DNA from: CAWDCV01 sp963728125
Lineage (GTDB): Bacteria > Actinomycetota > Actinomycetes > CAWDCV01
Length of the DNA stretch: 64,000 nucleotides
Direction of reading: 5' to 3'
Assembly (NCBI GenBank): GCA_963728125.1
Contig: CAVSIZ010000016.1
Coordinates: 1-64,000 of the forward strand
Shown here: one piece after another, positions 52,509 through 59,582 of the stretch
Layout: each line of letters starts with the position of its first letter
Numbering within the stretch: the stretch's first letter is position 1
Position numbers and translations under genes: made by a program
Notes under the pieces: generated by a model
Database searches by the model: none
The model's input: the letters and a program-made list of their open reading frames with translations, nothing else
What the model was told of the DNA's origin: nothing

Positions 52509-52533
52509 CGCTAAGGAGCAGGCGGAACCGCAT
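52498..52533 (-). CDS. putative leuS leader peptide
   Basis: An 11-codon frame reads MRFRLLLSGPR, with three successive leucine codons (CTG CTC CTT) and its stop inside the first attenuator hairpin. TACCCT (52545-52540) ends 6 nt before the ATG, so the message may start at the AUG itself. Ribosome stalling at the leucines would alter folding of the downstream RNA. It rests on composition and position; conservation in related genomes would settle it. Confidence 0.7.
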   Translation of the reverse strand: MRFRLLLSGPR

Positions 52534-52598
52534 GGCACCAGGGTACCGCAGCGCGCCGGAGGGTCCGATTGTCAGCAGCCTCCGGCATGCTGCGCGGT

Positions 52599-53108
52599 AT
52601 GACGATGTTCGAACGAGTAGACCCGCCGCAGGTCGCAGACGAGCGAGCGATGCTCCCGGCGTACCTCGACTACCACCGCGCAACGCTGGAAATGAAGTGC
52701 TCTGGCCTGACCGACGACCAACTGCGAGAGCGCAGTGTCGCCGCGTCCTCGCTCTCACTGCTCGGCTTGGTACGACACCTCACTGAGGTCGAGCGCAGCT
52801 GGTTTCAGGCGCGGTTCGCCCGGACCGACGCACCCCCGATCTACTTCAGCGACGACAACCTCGACGGCGACTTCGACGACCTCGATTCTCCCGATGTCGC
52901 GCAGGTCTTCGCGACGTACCGGGAAGCCTGTGAAGAATCCCGACGCATCGTTGCTCGTGCTGGCTCGCTCGATGATCTGGGCGTACGGGGCGACGGATCC
53001 GAGGTGACGTTGCGCTGGATTCTGCTGCACATGCTGGAGGAGTACGCCCGACACAACGGGCATGCCGACCTGCTACGCCAAAGCATCGACGGCGCCACCG
53101 GCGAGTAA
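52599..53108 (+). CDS. DinB/DUF664-family protein
   Basis: The protein of about 169 residues belongs to the DinB-like four-helix fold: LPAYLDYHRATLEMKCSGLTDDQLRERSVAASSLSLLGLVRHLTEVERSWF, then a C-terminal HNGHADLLRQSIDG. The three histidines (one in LVRHL, two in HNGHAD) are the expected metal ligands. Actinobacterial members include mycothiol-dependent enzymes. The start may be 52599 or the next ATG at 52605. Confidence 0.88.
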   Translation: MTMFERVDPPQVADERAMLPAYLDYHRATLEMKCSGLTDDQLRERSVAASSLSLLGLVRHLTEVERSWFQARFARTDAPPIYFSDDNLDGDFDDLDSPDVAQVFATYREACEESRRIVARAGSLDDLGVRGDGSEVTLRWILLHMLEEYARHNGHADLLRQSIDGATGE

Positions 53109-53117
53109 ATACTCGAC

Positions 53118-53849
53118 CTATAGGTCGACGTACACGTCGAAGCCGTCCTGCTCGACGAAGCCGAGCCGCGCGTAGACCCGTGCGGCCGCGTCGTCGTCGG
53201 GGTTCAGGTGCGCGAGTGTCGCGCCCGAGGCGAATCCTCGGGTGAGCAGCCAAGCGCTGAGCGCCGCAGCGACGCCCCGTCGCCGCGCGTCCGGTCTGAC
53301 GGCCACGCCACCCAGGAACACGCATGGGCCAGCTCGCCCAGAGCTGAGGATCGTGTACGCCGTGCCGACCGGTTCGCCGTCCAGTTCGGCAAGCCCTACC
53401 GTGACGGCGGGTGATCCGAAGTGCGGTTCGATCCAGGGCGTCACGAACGCCGGCTCGTCACCGAATGCCGAGCTGTCGACGCGCACCACCGCGGCGAGGT
53501 CGTCGATCGTCGCAGCGCGCAGCGTCATTCCCGCCATCGACGGCGCAAGCGGACCAGCGGGCCGGCTCATCAATCGTTTGCGGAACAGCATCGTGCCGGC
53601 GTGCCAAGGCATCCCCGCCGGCACTCGCACGCCCCAGGGGACACCGCGTCGCGCGTACCAATCGCGGACAGCAGCTATGTCCACCGCATCTGGGTCGTCG
53701 ACATCGCCGTTGTTCCACTGCGCGTGAGGGAGTCCACTCGCCATCAGCCTTATGCCCACCAATTCGAGAACCCCACCTCCGTACGGTTCCCGGAGTAGAC
53801 CCTGGACGTGCCACGCGTCGCCCTGCGCGACCTGAGCCCGCGTCGCCAT
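53118..53849 (-). CDS. GNAT-family N-acetyltransferase
   Basis: The 243-residue protein has an N-terminal half with little recognisable sequence and a C-terminal GNAT domain (about 105-243): LRAATIDDLAAVVRVDSSAF, GTAYTILSSGRAGPCVFLGGVAVRPDARRRGVAAAL (acetyl-CoA loop), and a final LNPDDDAAARVYARLGFVEQDGF. The acceptor is unknown. It is convergent with the DinB gene. Confidence 0.87.
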   Translation of the reverse strand: MATRAQVAQGDAWHVQGLLREPYGGGVLELVGIRLMASGLPHAQWNNGDVDDPDAVDIAAVRDWYARRGVPWGVRVPAGMPWHAGTMLFRKRLMSRPAGPLAPSMAGMTLRAATIDDLAAVVRVDSSAFGDEPAFVTPWIEPHFGSPAVTVGLAELDGEPVGTAYTILSSGRAGPCVFLGGVAVRPDARRRGVAAALSAWLLTRGFASGATLAHLNPDDDAAARVYARLGFVEQDGFDVYVDL

Positions 53850-53951
53850 ATGCCTAAGTGTGCGGCGAGTGATCGCGACGGGAGAGGGGCCGACGCAGCC
53901 GCCGTGGGCGTAGGGCTCGCGACCGCTACTGCCGTGCCAACCATTGGGGAG

Positions 53952-53977
53952 CTAAGGGGACGTTTGTCGAACCCCGA
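53952..53977 (+). repeat. 26-bp direct repeat, left copy
   Basis: The sequence beginning ctaagggg and ending aaccccga recurs at 62878-62903 with a single mismatch (position 12, t here and a there). Both copies are on the plus strand and both can be read as LRGRLSNP. They flank an 8.9-kb accessory block just before the first MFS gene. Confidence 0.85.
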
Positions 53978-54048
53978 GAATCGAGACCTCGTGGCGTACG
54001 CTGCCCAGCTGGTAGCGATCTGACGAGGCACCATGAGCCGAGGTCGAC

Positions 54049-55647
54049 ATGAGTACCGGCCCAGACGAAGGGATTGAACCCGAGGGCTCCGGGAGCCGTC
54101 GACTCATGCTCCTGCTGGCGGCGGCGATGTTCGTCCTGGTGGTCGACACGTCCTTGATGAATGTGTCGATCTCCGCGGTCATCACGGACCTGGAGACGAC
54201 GGCCAGCGGTGTGCAATCCGCGATCGCTCTTGAAGCACTGGTCTCGGCGGCGTTCATCTTGATCAACAGCAAGGTCGGCGACCTGATCGGCCGGAAGCGG
54301 GCCTACGTCTTGGGGTTGCTGGCGTATGCCGTCGGGGCGTTGGCCATGACTCTTGCGCAGGGACTGACGGCGATCGTGATCTTCTGGGCGATCATCGGTG
54401 GTCTCGGAGCCTCACTGCTTCTGCCGGCTATGCAGTCGCTGATCCACGGCAATTTTGCGGGTGCGGCCCAGAGGCAGGCGTACGCACTGGTCGGCGCTGC
54501 GGCCGCAATCGCTGCCGCGATCGGTCCACTGCTCGGCGGGTTCGTCACGACCTACCTGTCGTGGCGGGTCGGATTCGCGCTGGAGGTCGTGATCATCGTG
54601 GTCGTGCTGAGCCAGATCGGCTTGGTCCGCGACGTCCCTTACACCGGCTCCCGCCAGGTCGACGTGGTCGGCGCCATCCTGTCCGTCGTCGGCATGGGCG
54701 GCGTGGTACTCGGGATCCTTGTCTGGCAAGAGGGCGGTGAGTTCGTCGGCTTGCTCATCGCGGTCGGTGTCGTGGCGCTGGTGGTGCTTGCCCGGTGGCT
54801 GATCAGGCGCAAGCGCGCGGGCCTGGTGACTCTGCTCGACCCGGACCTGTTCCGGCATCCGACCTTCACCGCCGGGGTCTCGGGTCAGATGCTGCAGCAG
54901 GTGACGCTGGGTGGGGCGATGATCGCCCTGCCGCTGTTCTTCCAGATGACGCTCGAGTACAACGCTCTCCAGGCCGGCCTGTCACTGGCCCCGCTGTCGC
55001 TAACCATGTTCGCGACGGCGCTGGTGGCCGGCAAGAACGCCGGTGACCGGCGTCCCGCCGCGATCATCCGCGCCGGCTTCTTGCTGGCCAGCCTCGGGAT
55101 CGCGATCATCATCCCGTTCGTCCCACGGGCAGACACCGGCTGGTACTTCGTGCTCCCGCTCGCCATCGTCGGTTGTGGCTTGGGCCTGTTGGTAAGCCAG
55201 CTCAACAACTACACACTCGCACCCATCGAGGAGGAGCGGGTCAGCGAGGCCGCCGGCGTGAACTCGGCCGCCGGGTCCTTCGGACTCTCCTTCGGCCTTG
55301 CCATGGCTGGGGGCATCTTGCTCGCGGCCCTGTCGGTGAGCTTCACCCAACTGGTCGAGAACAGTCAGATCATTCCGCAAGCCCAGCAAGAGCAGATCGC
55401 CGCCGCCCTCGAGGACGATGCCGAGGTCATGAGCAACACCCAGCTCGAGGAGCAGATCAGCGGCCAGCCCCCAGCGGTGGAGGCGGAGGTCGTGGCCATC
55501 AACAACGAGGCCCGCAACCTTTCGCTGCAGATCGCCCTGCTGGTGCCGCTCCTCGCAAGCTTGCTCGGACTCGGCAACTCGTTCCGAATGCTGCGCCTGC
55601 CGGACCAGAAACCGGCGTCGTCAATTGACGGAATGGACTTCGGCTGA
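54049..55647 (+). CDS. MFS drug exporter, DHA2 (14-helix) family
   Basis: The 532-residue transporter has about 14 hydrophobic helices. Motif D1-like LVVDTSLMNVSISAV, motif A GDLIGRKRAYVLG, and the antiporter motif C region AAIGPLLGGFVTTYLSWRVGF are present. A long hydrophilic loop near the C-terminus (about 440-495, AQQEQIAAALEDDAEVM...) is likely extracytoplasmic and coiled. Proton-driven drug or lipid export is expected. It lies just inside the left direct repeat. Confidence 0.9.
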   Translation: MSTGPDEGIEPEGSGSRRLMLLLAAAMFVLVVDTSLMNVSISAVITDLETTASGVQSAIALEALVSAAFILINSKVGDLIGRKRAYVLGLLAYAVGALAMTLAQGLTAIVIFWAIIGGLGASLLLPAMQSLIHGNFAGAAQRQAYALVGAAAAIAAAIGPLLGGFVTTYLSWRVGFALEVVIIVVVLSQIGLVRDVPYTGSRQVDVVGAILSVVGMGGVVLGILVWQEGGEFVGLLIAVGVVALVVLARWLIRRKRAGLVTLLDPDLFRHPTFTAGVSGQMLQQVTLGGAMIALPLFFQMTLEYNALQAGLSLAPLSLTMFATALVAGKNAGDRRPAAIIRAGFLLASLGIAIIIPFVPRADTGWYFVLPLAIVGCGLGLLVSQLNNYTLAPIEEERVSEAAGVNSAAGSFGLSFGLAMAGGILLAALSVSFTQLVENSQIIPQAQQEQIAAALEDDAEVMSNTQLEEQISGQPPAVEAEVVAINNEARNLSLQIALLVPLLASLLGLGNSFRMLRLPDQKPASSIDGMDFG

Positions 55648-55831
55648 CCCACCAGCTCGGCAGCTCCAGAAGGGCAAGCGGAGCGTGGGACGTTTCTCCA
55701 TCGAGGTTGGAAGTCCAGCGACTCCTTCCCCTGGCTGAGCGCTGGAATGAAGGTCCTGCCGACCGCGGCTCATGCCGTCGACCGACGGTGCTTTTCGCAC
55801 GCCCTGCCCGAACCTCGGCCGCAGGCAGGCC

Positions 55832-56782
55832 TCACGGTGACGGCAGTTCACCTGCAGAGAGGATGACGTCCTGGCAGCCGAACTCCTCCATCAACCGAAC
55901 GGTGGCCAGCCGTTCGGTTGCGAGCGCGACGAGACCCTGCCGGCTCAAGCCGTAGCAGCGGTAGCCGTGTGTCGCGCAGAGCTCGGCCAGCAGAGCGCGT
56001 AGCTGCACCGTCCCGGGTAGGACCTCGACGAACAGGGTCGGCCGCCGCGTACGGAGGTGTTCCCACATGGCGGCGAGCAGGACGTGCTCCTGCCCCTCGA
56101 CATCCATCTTGATCAGGTCCACACCGTCGAGCAGCCGGCGGACGTCGATGGCGGGCACGTCGAGAACGGTGTTGACGTCGCGTGCGATGCGTGTGGGGAG
56201 CTCCGTGTCCAAGGACAGGAAGGCAACGGTCGGGGTGGCCGCCTGGTCGGCTGGAACGTGCAGGGCGGTCGCGGTGACGGCGGGGTCTGCCACTGCCGCA
56301 GCCTCAACGACCTCCACAGAGGTCACGCCGTTGAGGGCGAGGTGGGTCCGGCAGATCCCGACGGAGACGGGGTGGGGCTCCACTGCGACATACCGAACGC
56401 CCGGGGCGGCCCGAGCGCCCTGCACCGCGAAGTAGCCGACGTTGCTGCCGAGCTCGAGTATCGACCGCGAGTTCCGGCAGAACGCCCGCCACCAAGGCAG
56501 CAACTCGGGCTCCCAGCCCTGCTCGCCGCACCAGTACAGCTGCTCGAGGACCTGCGAGTCGACAACGACGAACGCCAGGTCCGGGTTGTCGACCAGGGTG
56601 AAGCCGGACACCGCTCGAGGTATCCCGCCCCGGTACAGACGGCGCAGCATCGCCCGGCGCGCCAAGGCCCATGGAGAGGTCCCGGCACCCGGCGCGAGGG
56701 CACGACGAAGCCCGTCCGCGAGTGCGATCGGCAACGGCCCGACCACGGCTCGGGCGAACCGTCGTCCGGCCGGATTCACCAC
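55832..56782 (-). CDS. FkbM-family methyltransferase
   Basis: The 316-residue protein has the FkbM SAM site ILELGSNVGYFAVQGARAAPGVRYVAVEPHP and the catalytic/structural VDLIKMDVEGQEHVLLAAM. FkbM enzymes O-methylate sugars, polyketides or lipid-linked glycans. It is the last gene of the minus-strand set GT4 - membrane protein - pterin-synthase homologue - FkbM and overlaps the preceding gene by 7 bp. A glycan or lipid headgroup substrate is an inference from that context. Confidence 0.88.
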   Translation of the reverse strand: MVNPAGRRFARAVVGPLPIALADGLRRALAPGAGTSPWALARRAMLRRLYRGGIPRAVSGFTLVDNPDLAFVVVDSQVLEQLYWCGEQGWEPELLPWWRAFCRNSRSILELGSNVGYFAVQGARAAPGVRYVAVEPHPVSVGICRTHLALNGVTSVEVVEAAAVADPAVTATALHVPADQAATPTVAFLSLDTELPTRIARDVNTVLDVPAIDVRRLLDGVDLIKMDVEGQEHVLLAAMWEHLRTRRPTLFVEVLPGTVQLRALLAELCATHGYRCYGLSRQGLVALATERLATVRLMEEFGCQDVILSAGELPSP

Positions 56783-57150
56783 GTTGCCGTGTAGCCGCCG
56801 AAGGCGAGCGGTGACTCCCAGACCCGGACGGCAAGCGTGACGCCGGGCGGCTTGCCCAGCGCGCCCGACAGCTGATCGTGCAGCCAGCGGGCGAACACCT
56901 CGACAGTCACCGCCTCGGCATCCGAAGGCTGGATCGTTTCCAGATCCACGCCGTCGACCTGACCGGCAGCGCCGCGCAGCGCCTGGTCCAGCAGATCGAG
57001 GTCCAGCACCATGCCGCGCTCGTCGAGGTCGTCCCGGCGGACGACGACTTCCAATCGGTAGTCGTGCGAGTGCCGCTCGCCCTCGGGCGGCGGCATCCCC
57101 GGCATGACGTGGAAGGCGCGCACGTGCAGCGCCGTCCCGGCCTCGTACAC
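56776..57150 (-). CDS. 6-pyruvoyl-tetrahydropterin synthase/QueD homologue lacking cysteine
   Basis: From GTG 57150 the protein has 124 residues. The three zinc histidines are kept (His14 in RAFHVM, His27 and His29 in ERHSHDYRLEV, where QueD has HGHNY), as is the C-terminal Glu in RVWESPLAFGGYT that binds the pterin. The catalytic Cys between the first two histidines is absent, and the whole protein has no Cys. It may therefore perform a different reaction. The 3' end overlaps FkbM by 7 bp. The start is the first in-frame start before the conserved domain. Confidence 0.8.
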   Translation of the reverse strand: MYEAGTALHVRAFHVMPGMPPPEGERHSHDYRLEVVVRRDDLDERGMVLDLDLLDQALRGAAGQVDGVDLETIQPSDAEAVTVEVFARWLHDQLSGALGKPPGVTLAVRVWESPLAFGGYTATW

Positions 57151-57175
57151 GGCGCTATTGATAGCGCAACGCGAC

Positions 57176-57364
57176 GTGGAACACACGCGGTACCTGGCCG
57201 TCCAGCACCGGCCCCGCGGGGTCGACCGGGTCGCCGACGTCCTCCGGCTGGTCAAGCGGTCGGTGTTCTTGGCCGGCGACGACATCCTGATGGACTTCGA
57301 CGTGTCCGACGCCGCCAACCGGCAGCGGCGGTCACCTCCCCGGGAGGACGACCGCTTCATTTGA
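57176..57364 (+). CDS. short hypothetical frame in the cluster gap
   Basis: The only protein-like frame in the 206-bp gap between the pterin-synthase homologue and the membrane protein gene is on the plus strand. From GTG 57176 it gives 62 residues (EHTRYLAVQHRPRGVDRV..., then RLVKRSVFLAGDDILMDFDVSDAA). It has no ribosome binding site and overlaps the 3' end of the minus-strand gene by 8 bp. It may be a relic of an older gene. I do not recognise a family. Confidence 0.25.
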   Translation: MEHTRYLAVQHRPRGVDRVADVLRLVKRSVFLAGDDILMDFDVSDAANRQRRSPPREDDRFI

Positions 57365-58316
57365 CATCGGTGTTGGTGTCCGAGCGGCGCGGAGTCAGGT
57401 TGCGAGTGATCCGATCGACGGCTAGCACGGCCGCTCCGGGCAGCGTCGCGGCGAATCCCATCACACCGTAGGCGGTGGCGGCGGCGACACCCTGAGGGGC
57501 ACCGAGCCCAGCGAGGGCGAACGCCCACGCGGCCACGCCCTCACGCGGACCCCATCCGCCGACGTTGAGCGGTACGACCATCGCGAGCACAACGAGCATC
57601 GCCAGCGGCCATAACCGTGCCGGCGAGGCGGCCGATCCGGTCGTCCACGCCGCGACCAGGAAGATGCTGACGTGCCCTGCGGCAACGACTACGGACGTCA
57701 GCAGGACGACCGGCAATGCCCGCCGGTCGAGCAGCCCGTCGCGGATGTCGGCCCGCCCCGCGCGCACGACCCGCGCCCACTGGGAGGTGCCATGGCCGGG
57801 GAGACCCCGCAGTGTGAGAGCCAGGCAGAGCGCGGCGACGACCAGCGCCGCCACGACCCATCCCATGACGGGGTGCAGTGGCGAGTCCAGGACGAGCAGC
57901 GCCACGAGGGCGAGCATGACGAACACAGCCAGTCCGGCCGCCCGCTCCCACGCCACGGCGCGCAGCCCGCGGCTCACGTCCCCTGCGCCCAGGCCGTGCC
58001 GCACGCCCCGGTGCACGTCCCCGACGACGCCGCCGGGTAACACGCAGTTGAGGAACTGCGAGCGGTAGTACGCGGCGATCGCCGTCCCCAGGGGCTGGCC
58101 GACGCCCAGCCCGCGCGCGACGATCTGCCAGCGCCAGGCCGAACAAACGGTGGTCAGCACAGTGATCGAGGTGGCGGCCAGCAGCGACCAGGCGCTGAGC
58201 TGGCGCATACCGTCCAGGAACGGGCCGGTGCCCAGTCGCCAGACGAGGACCGCGAGGATTGCGGCACCGCCGAGTGGGCGTGCCCCAGCCCAAGCCCGCT
58301 GCGTCGCGGTTCTCAC
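57357..58316 (-). CDS. lysylphosphatidylglycerol-synthase-type (UPF0104) membrane protein
   Basis: The 319-residue protein has about eight hydrophobic helices and the family signature AIAAYYRSQFLNCVLPGGVVGDVHRGVRHG followed by AVAWERAAGL. A late MVVPLNVGGWGPREGVAAWAF segment is also typical. Such proteins are the membrane half of MprF and related flippases and often sit beside glycosyltransferases. No lysyl-transfer domain is attached. GTG 58316 overlaps the GT4 stop by GTGA. Flipping or translocation of a lipid-linked product is the likely role. Confidence 0.87.
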   Translation of the reverse strand: MRTATQRAWAGARPLGGAAILAVLVWRLGTGPFLDGMRQLSAWSLLAATSITVLTTVCSAWRWQIVARGLGVGQPLGTAIAAYYRSQFLNCVLPGGVVGDVHRGVRHGLGAGDVSRGLRAVAWERAAGLAVFVMLALVALLVLDSPLHPVMGWVVAALVVAALCLALTLRGLPGHGTSQWARVVRAGRADIRDGLLDRRALPVVLLTSVVVAAGHVSIFLVAAWTTGSAASPARLWPLAMLVVLAMVVPLNVGGWGPREGVAAWAFALAGLGAPQGVAAATAYGVMGFAATLPGAAVLAVDRITRNLTPRRSDTNTDVK

Positions 58317-59416
58317 TGGCGTGCCGGCCGACTCGCAGCGGGGGCACAGTGCACACCCGCCTGGCCCGGGCCACCGCCGGCGAAGGCCAGCGCCACGGCC
58401 AGCTGTCGCACCGTAGCGTCCCAACTGCCCAACGTCGTCCTTCGGAGGTGGGCCGCCCGCCGCCATTGGGCCCGGAGACCCTCGTTGCTCAACCAGGCGC
58501 CAAGCGCCTCGCCGAGGCGCCCCGCGTCGTTGGGTGGCACGAGCACGCCCGGTGAGCCGTCCGCGGTACAGCCCAGCGCCTCGGGCACACCGCCCACGGC
58601 CGTCGCGATCACCGGCAGGCCGACCGCCAGGGCCTCGGTGACGACCATTCCGTACGCCTCGATCCGGGTCGGGAACACCAGGATGTCCGCCGTCCGGTAC
58701 TCCCGAAGGAGCTCCTCGCCCACTCGGGGGCCGAGAAAACGGATCCGATCGAGGATGCCGGACCCGGCGGCCTGACGGCGCAGGCTGTCGACGAACGTCG
58801 GGTCACGGTCCAGCGCACCCACGAAAGTGCACATCCACGGCGGCTGCGTGATGCCACGCAACGCCTCGAGCAGGAGGTCGTGTCCCTTGTGCGGGACCAC
58901 GGCAGCGACGCAGAGCAGGCGGCCGCCACCGGGAGTGCCGGGCGCCTCGTCGACCAGATCCGCGCCGGGACGGGCAACCTGCACCCGCTCCGGCGAGAGC
59001 CGGTAGCGGTCCAACAATCGCTCGCGGGTCCACGAGCTGGTCGTCACGACCGCACACGCCTGGGTGAGGACGGCCTGTTCGGCCTCGTCGGCGACGGCGA
59101 CGCCGCCGAGGGGCATGTGCACCAGGACGACAAGCCGCAGCCGGGCGGACTCCGGCACCAGGACGGAAGCGGCGGCGGATGCGATCAGCCCGTCGAGTAG
59201 GACGAGTCCACCGTCCGGTACGGATGCGACCGCCCGTGCCAGCCGAGACAGGGCGGCGGGATCGGGCTGGGGCCATGGGCCGGGCACGACGAGCTCCGGC
59301 GCGTTCCAGCCCGCGGCGATGAGTTCGTCGCAGATCCGCCGGTCATACCTGTTGCCGCCGCTCGGTCGGGCTTGGTCGTCGATGCCGTCGGGGACCACGA
59401 CGTGGACGGTCGTCAC
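58313..59416 (-). CDS. glycosyltransferase family 4
   Basis: The 367-residue GT-B enzyme has an N-terminal acceptor domain starting TTVHVVVPDGIDDQARPSGGNRYDRR. Its donor domain has the nucleotide-sugar binding strand LLCVAAVVPHKGHDLLLEALRG and the EX7E-like ADILVFPTRIEAYGMVVTEALAVGLPVIATAVGGVPE. GTG 59416 is chosen because the conserved domain starts there. It heads the minus-strand set and is divergent from the CDP-alcohol phosphotransferase/sulfatase gene, with about 140-165 bp between. The sugar and acceptor are unknown. Confidence 0.9.
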   Translation of the reverse strand: MTTVHVVVPDGIDDQARPSGGNRYDRRICDELIAAGWNAPELVVPGPWPQPDPAALSRLARAVASVPDGGLVLLDGLIASAAASVLVPESARLRLVVLVHMPLGGVAVADEAEQAVLTQACAVVTTSSWTRERLLDRYRLSPERVQVARPGADLVDEAPGTPGGGRLLCVAAVVPHKGHDLLLEALRGITQPPWMCTFVGALDRDPTFVDSLRRQAAGSGILDRIRFLGPRVGEELLREYRTADILVFPTRIEAYGMVVTEALAVGLPVIATAVGGVPEALGCTADGSPGVLVPPNDAGRLGEALGAWLSNEGLRAQWRRAAHLRRTTLGSWDATVRQLAVALAFAGGGPGQAGVHCAPAASRPARQ

Positions 59417-59582
59417 GAGACCGCGACGGAGATCCGGCCGCTGGCCCGTGCGGACTGCGAGGATGCAGGTGCGTCTCCCGTCACCGGCCGTACCTCCCGA
59501 CGCTTGAGCTGAACCGCATCGTCGTGCGTACTTATGGAACGGAGGTCCCGCGCTGAAGGTTCGCCAGGGAGTACTGACCGGG

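Noticed and set aside
52403..52560. T-box riboswitch upstream of leuS
   Set aside because: No UGGNACCGCG T-box bulge or specifier stem was found in the right orientation; the gggtaccgc-like string is on the other strand. The leader peptide explains the region better.
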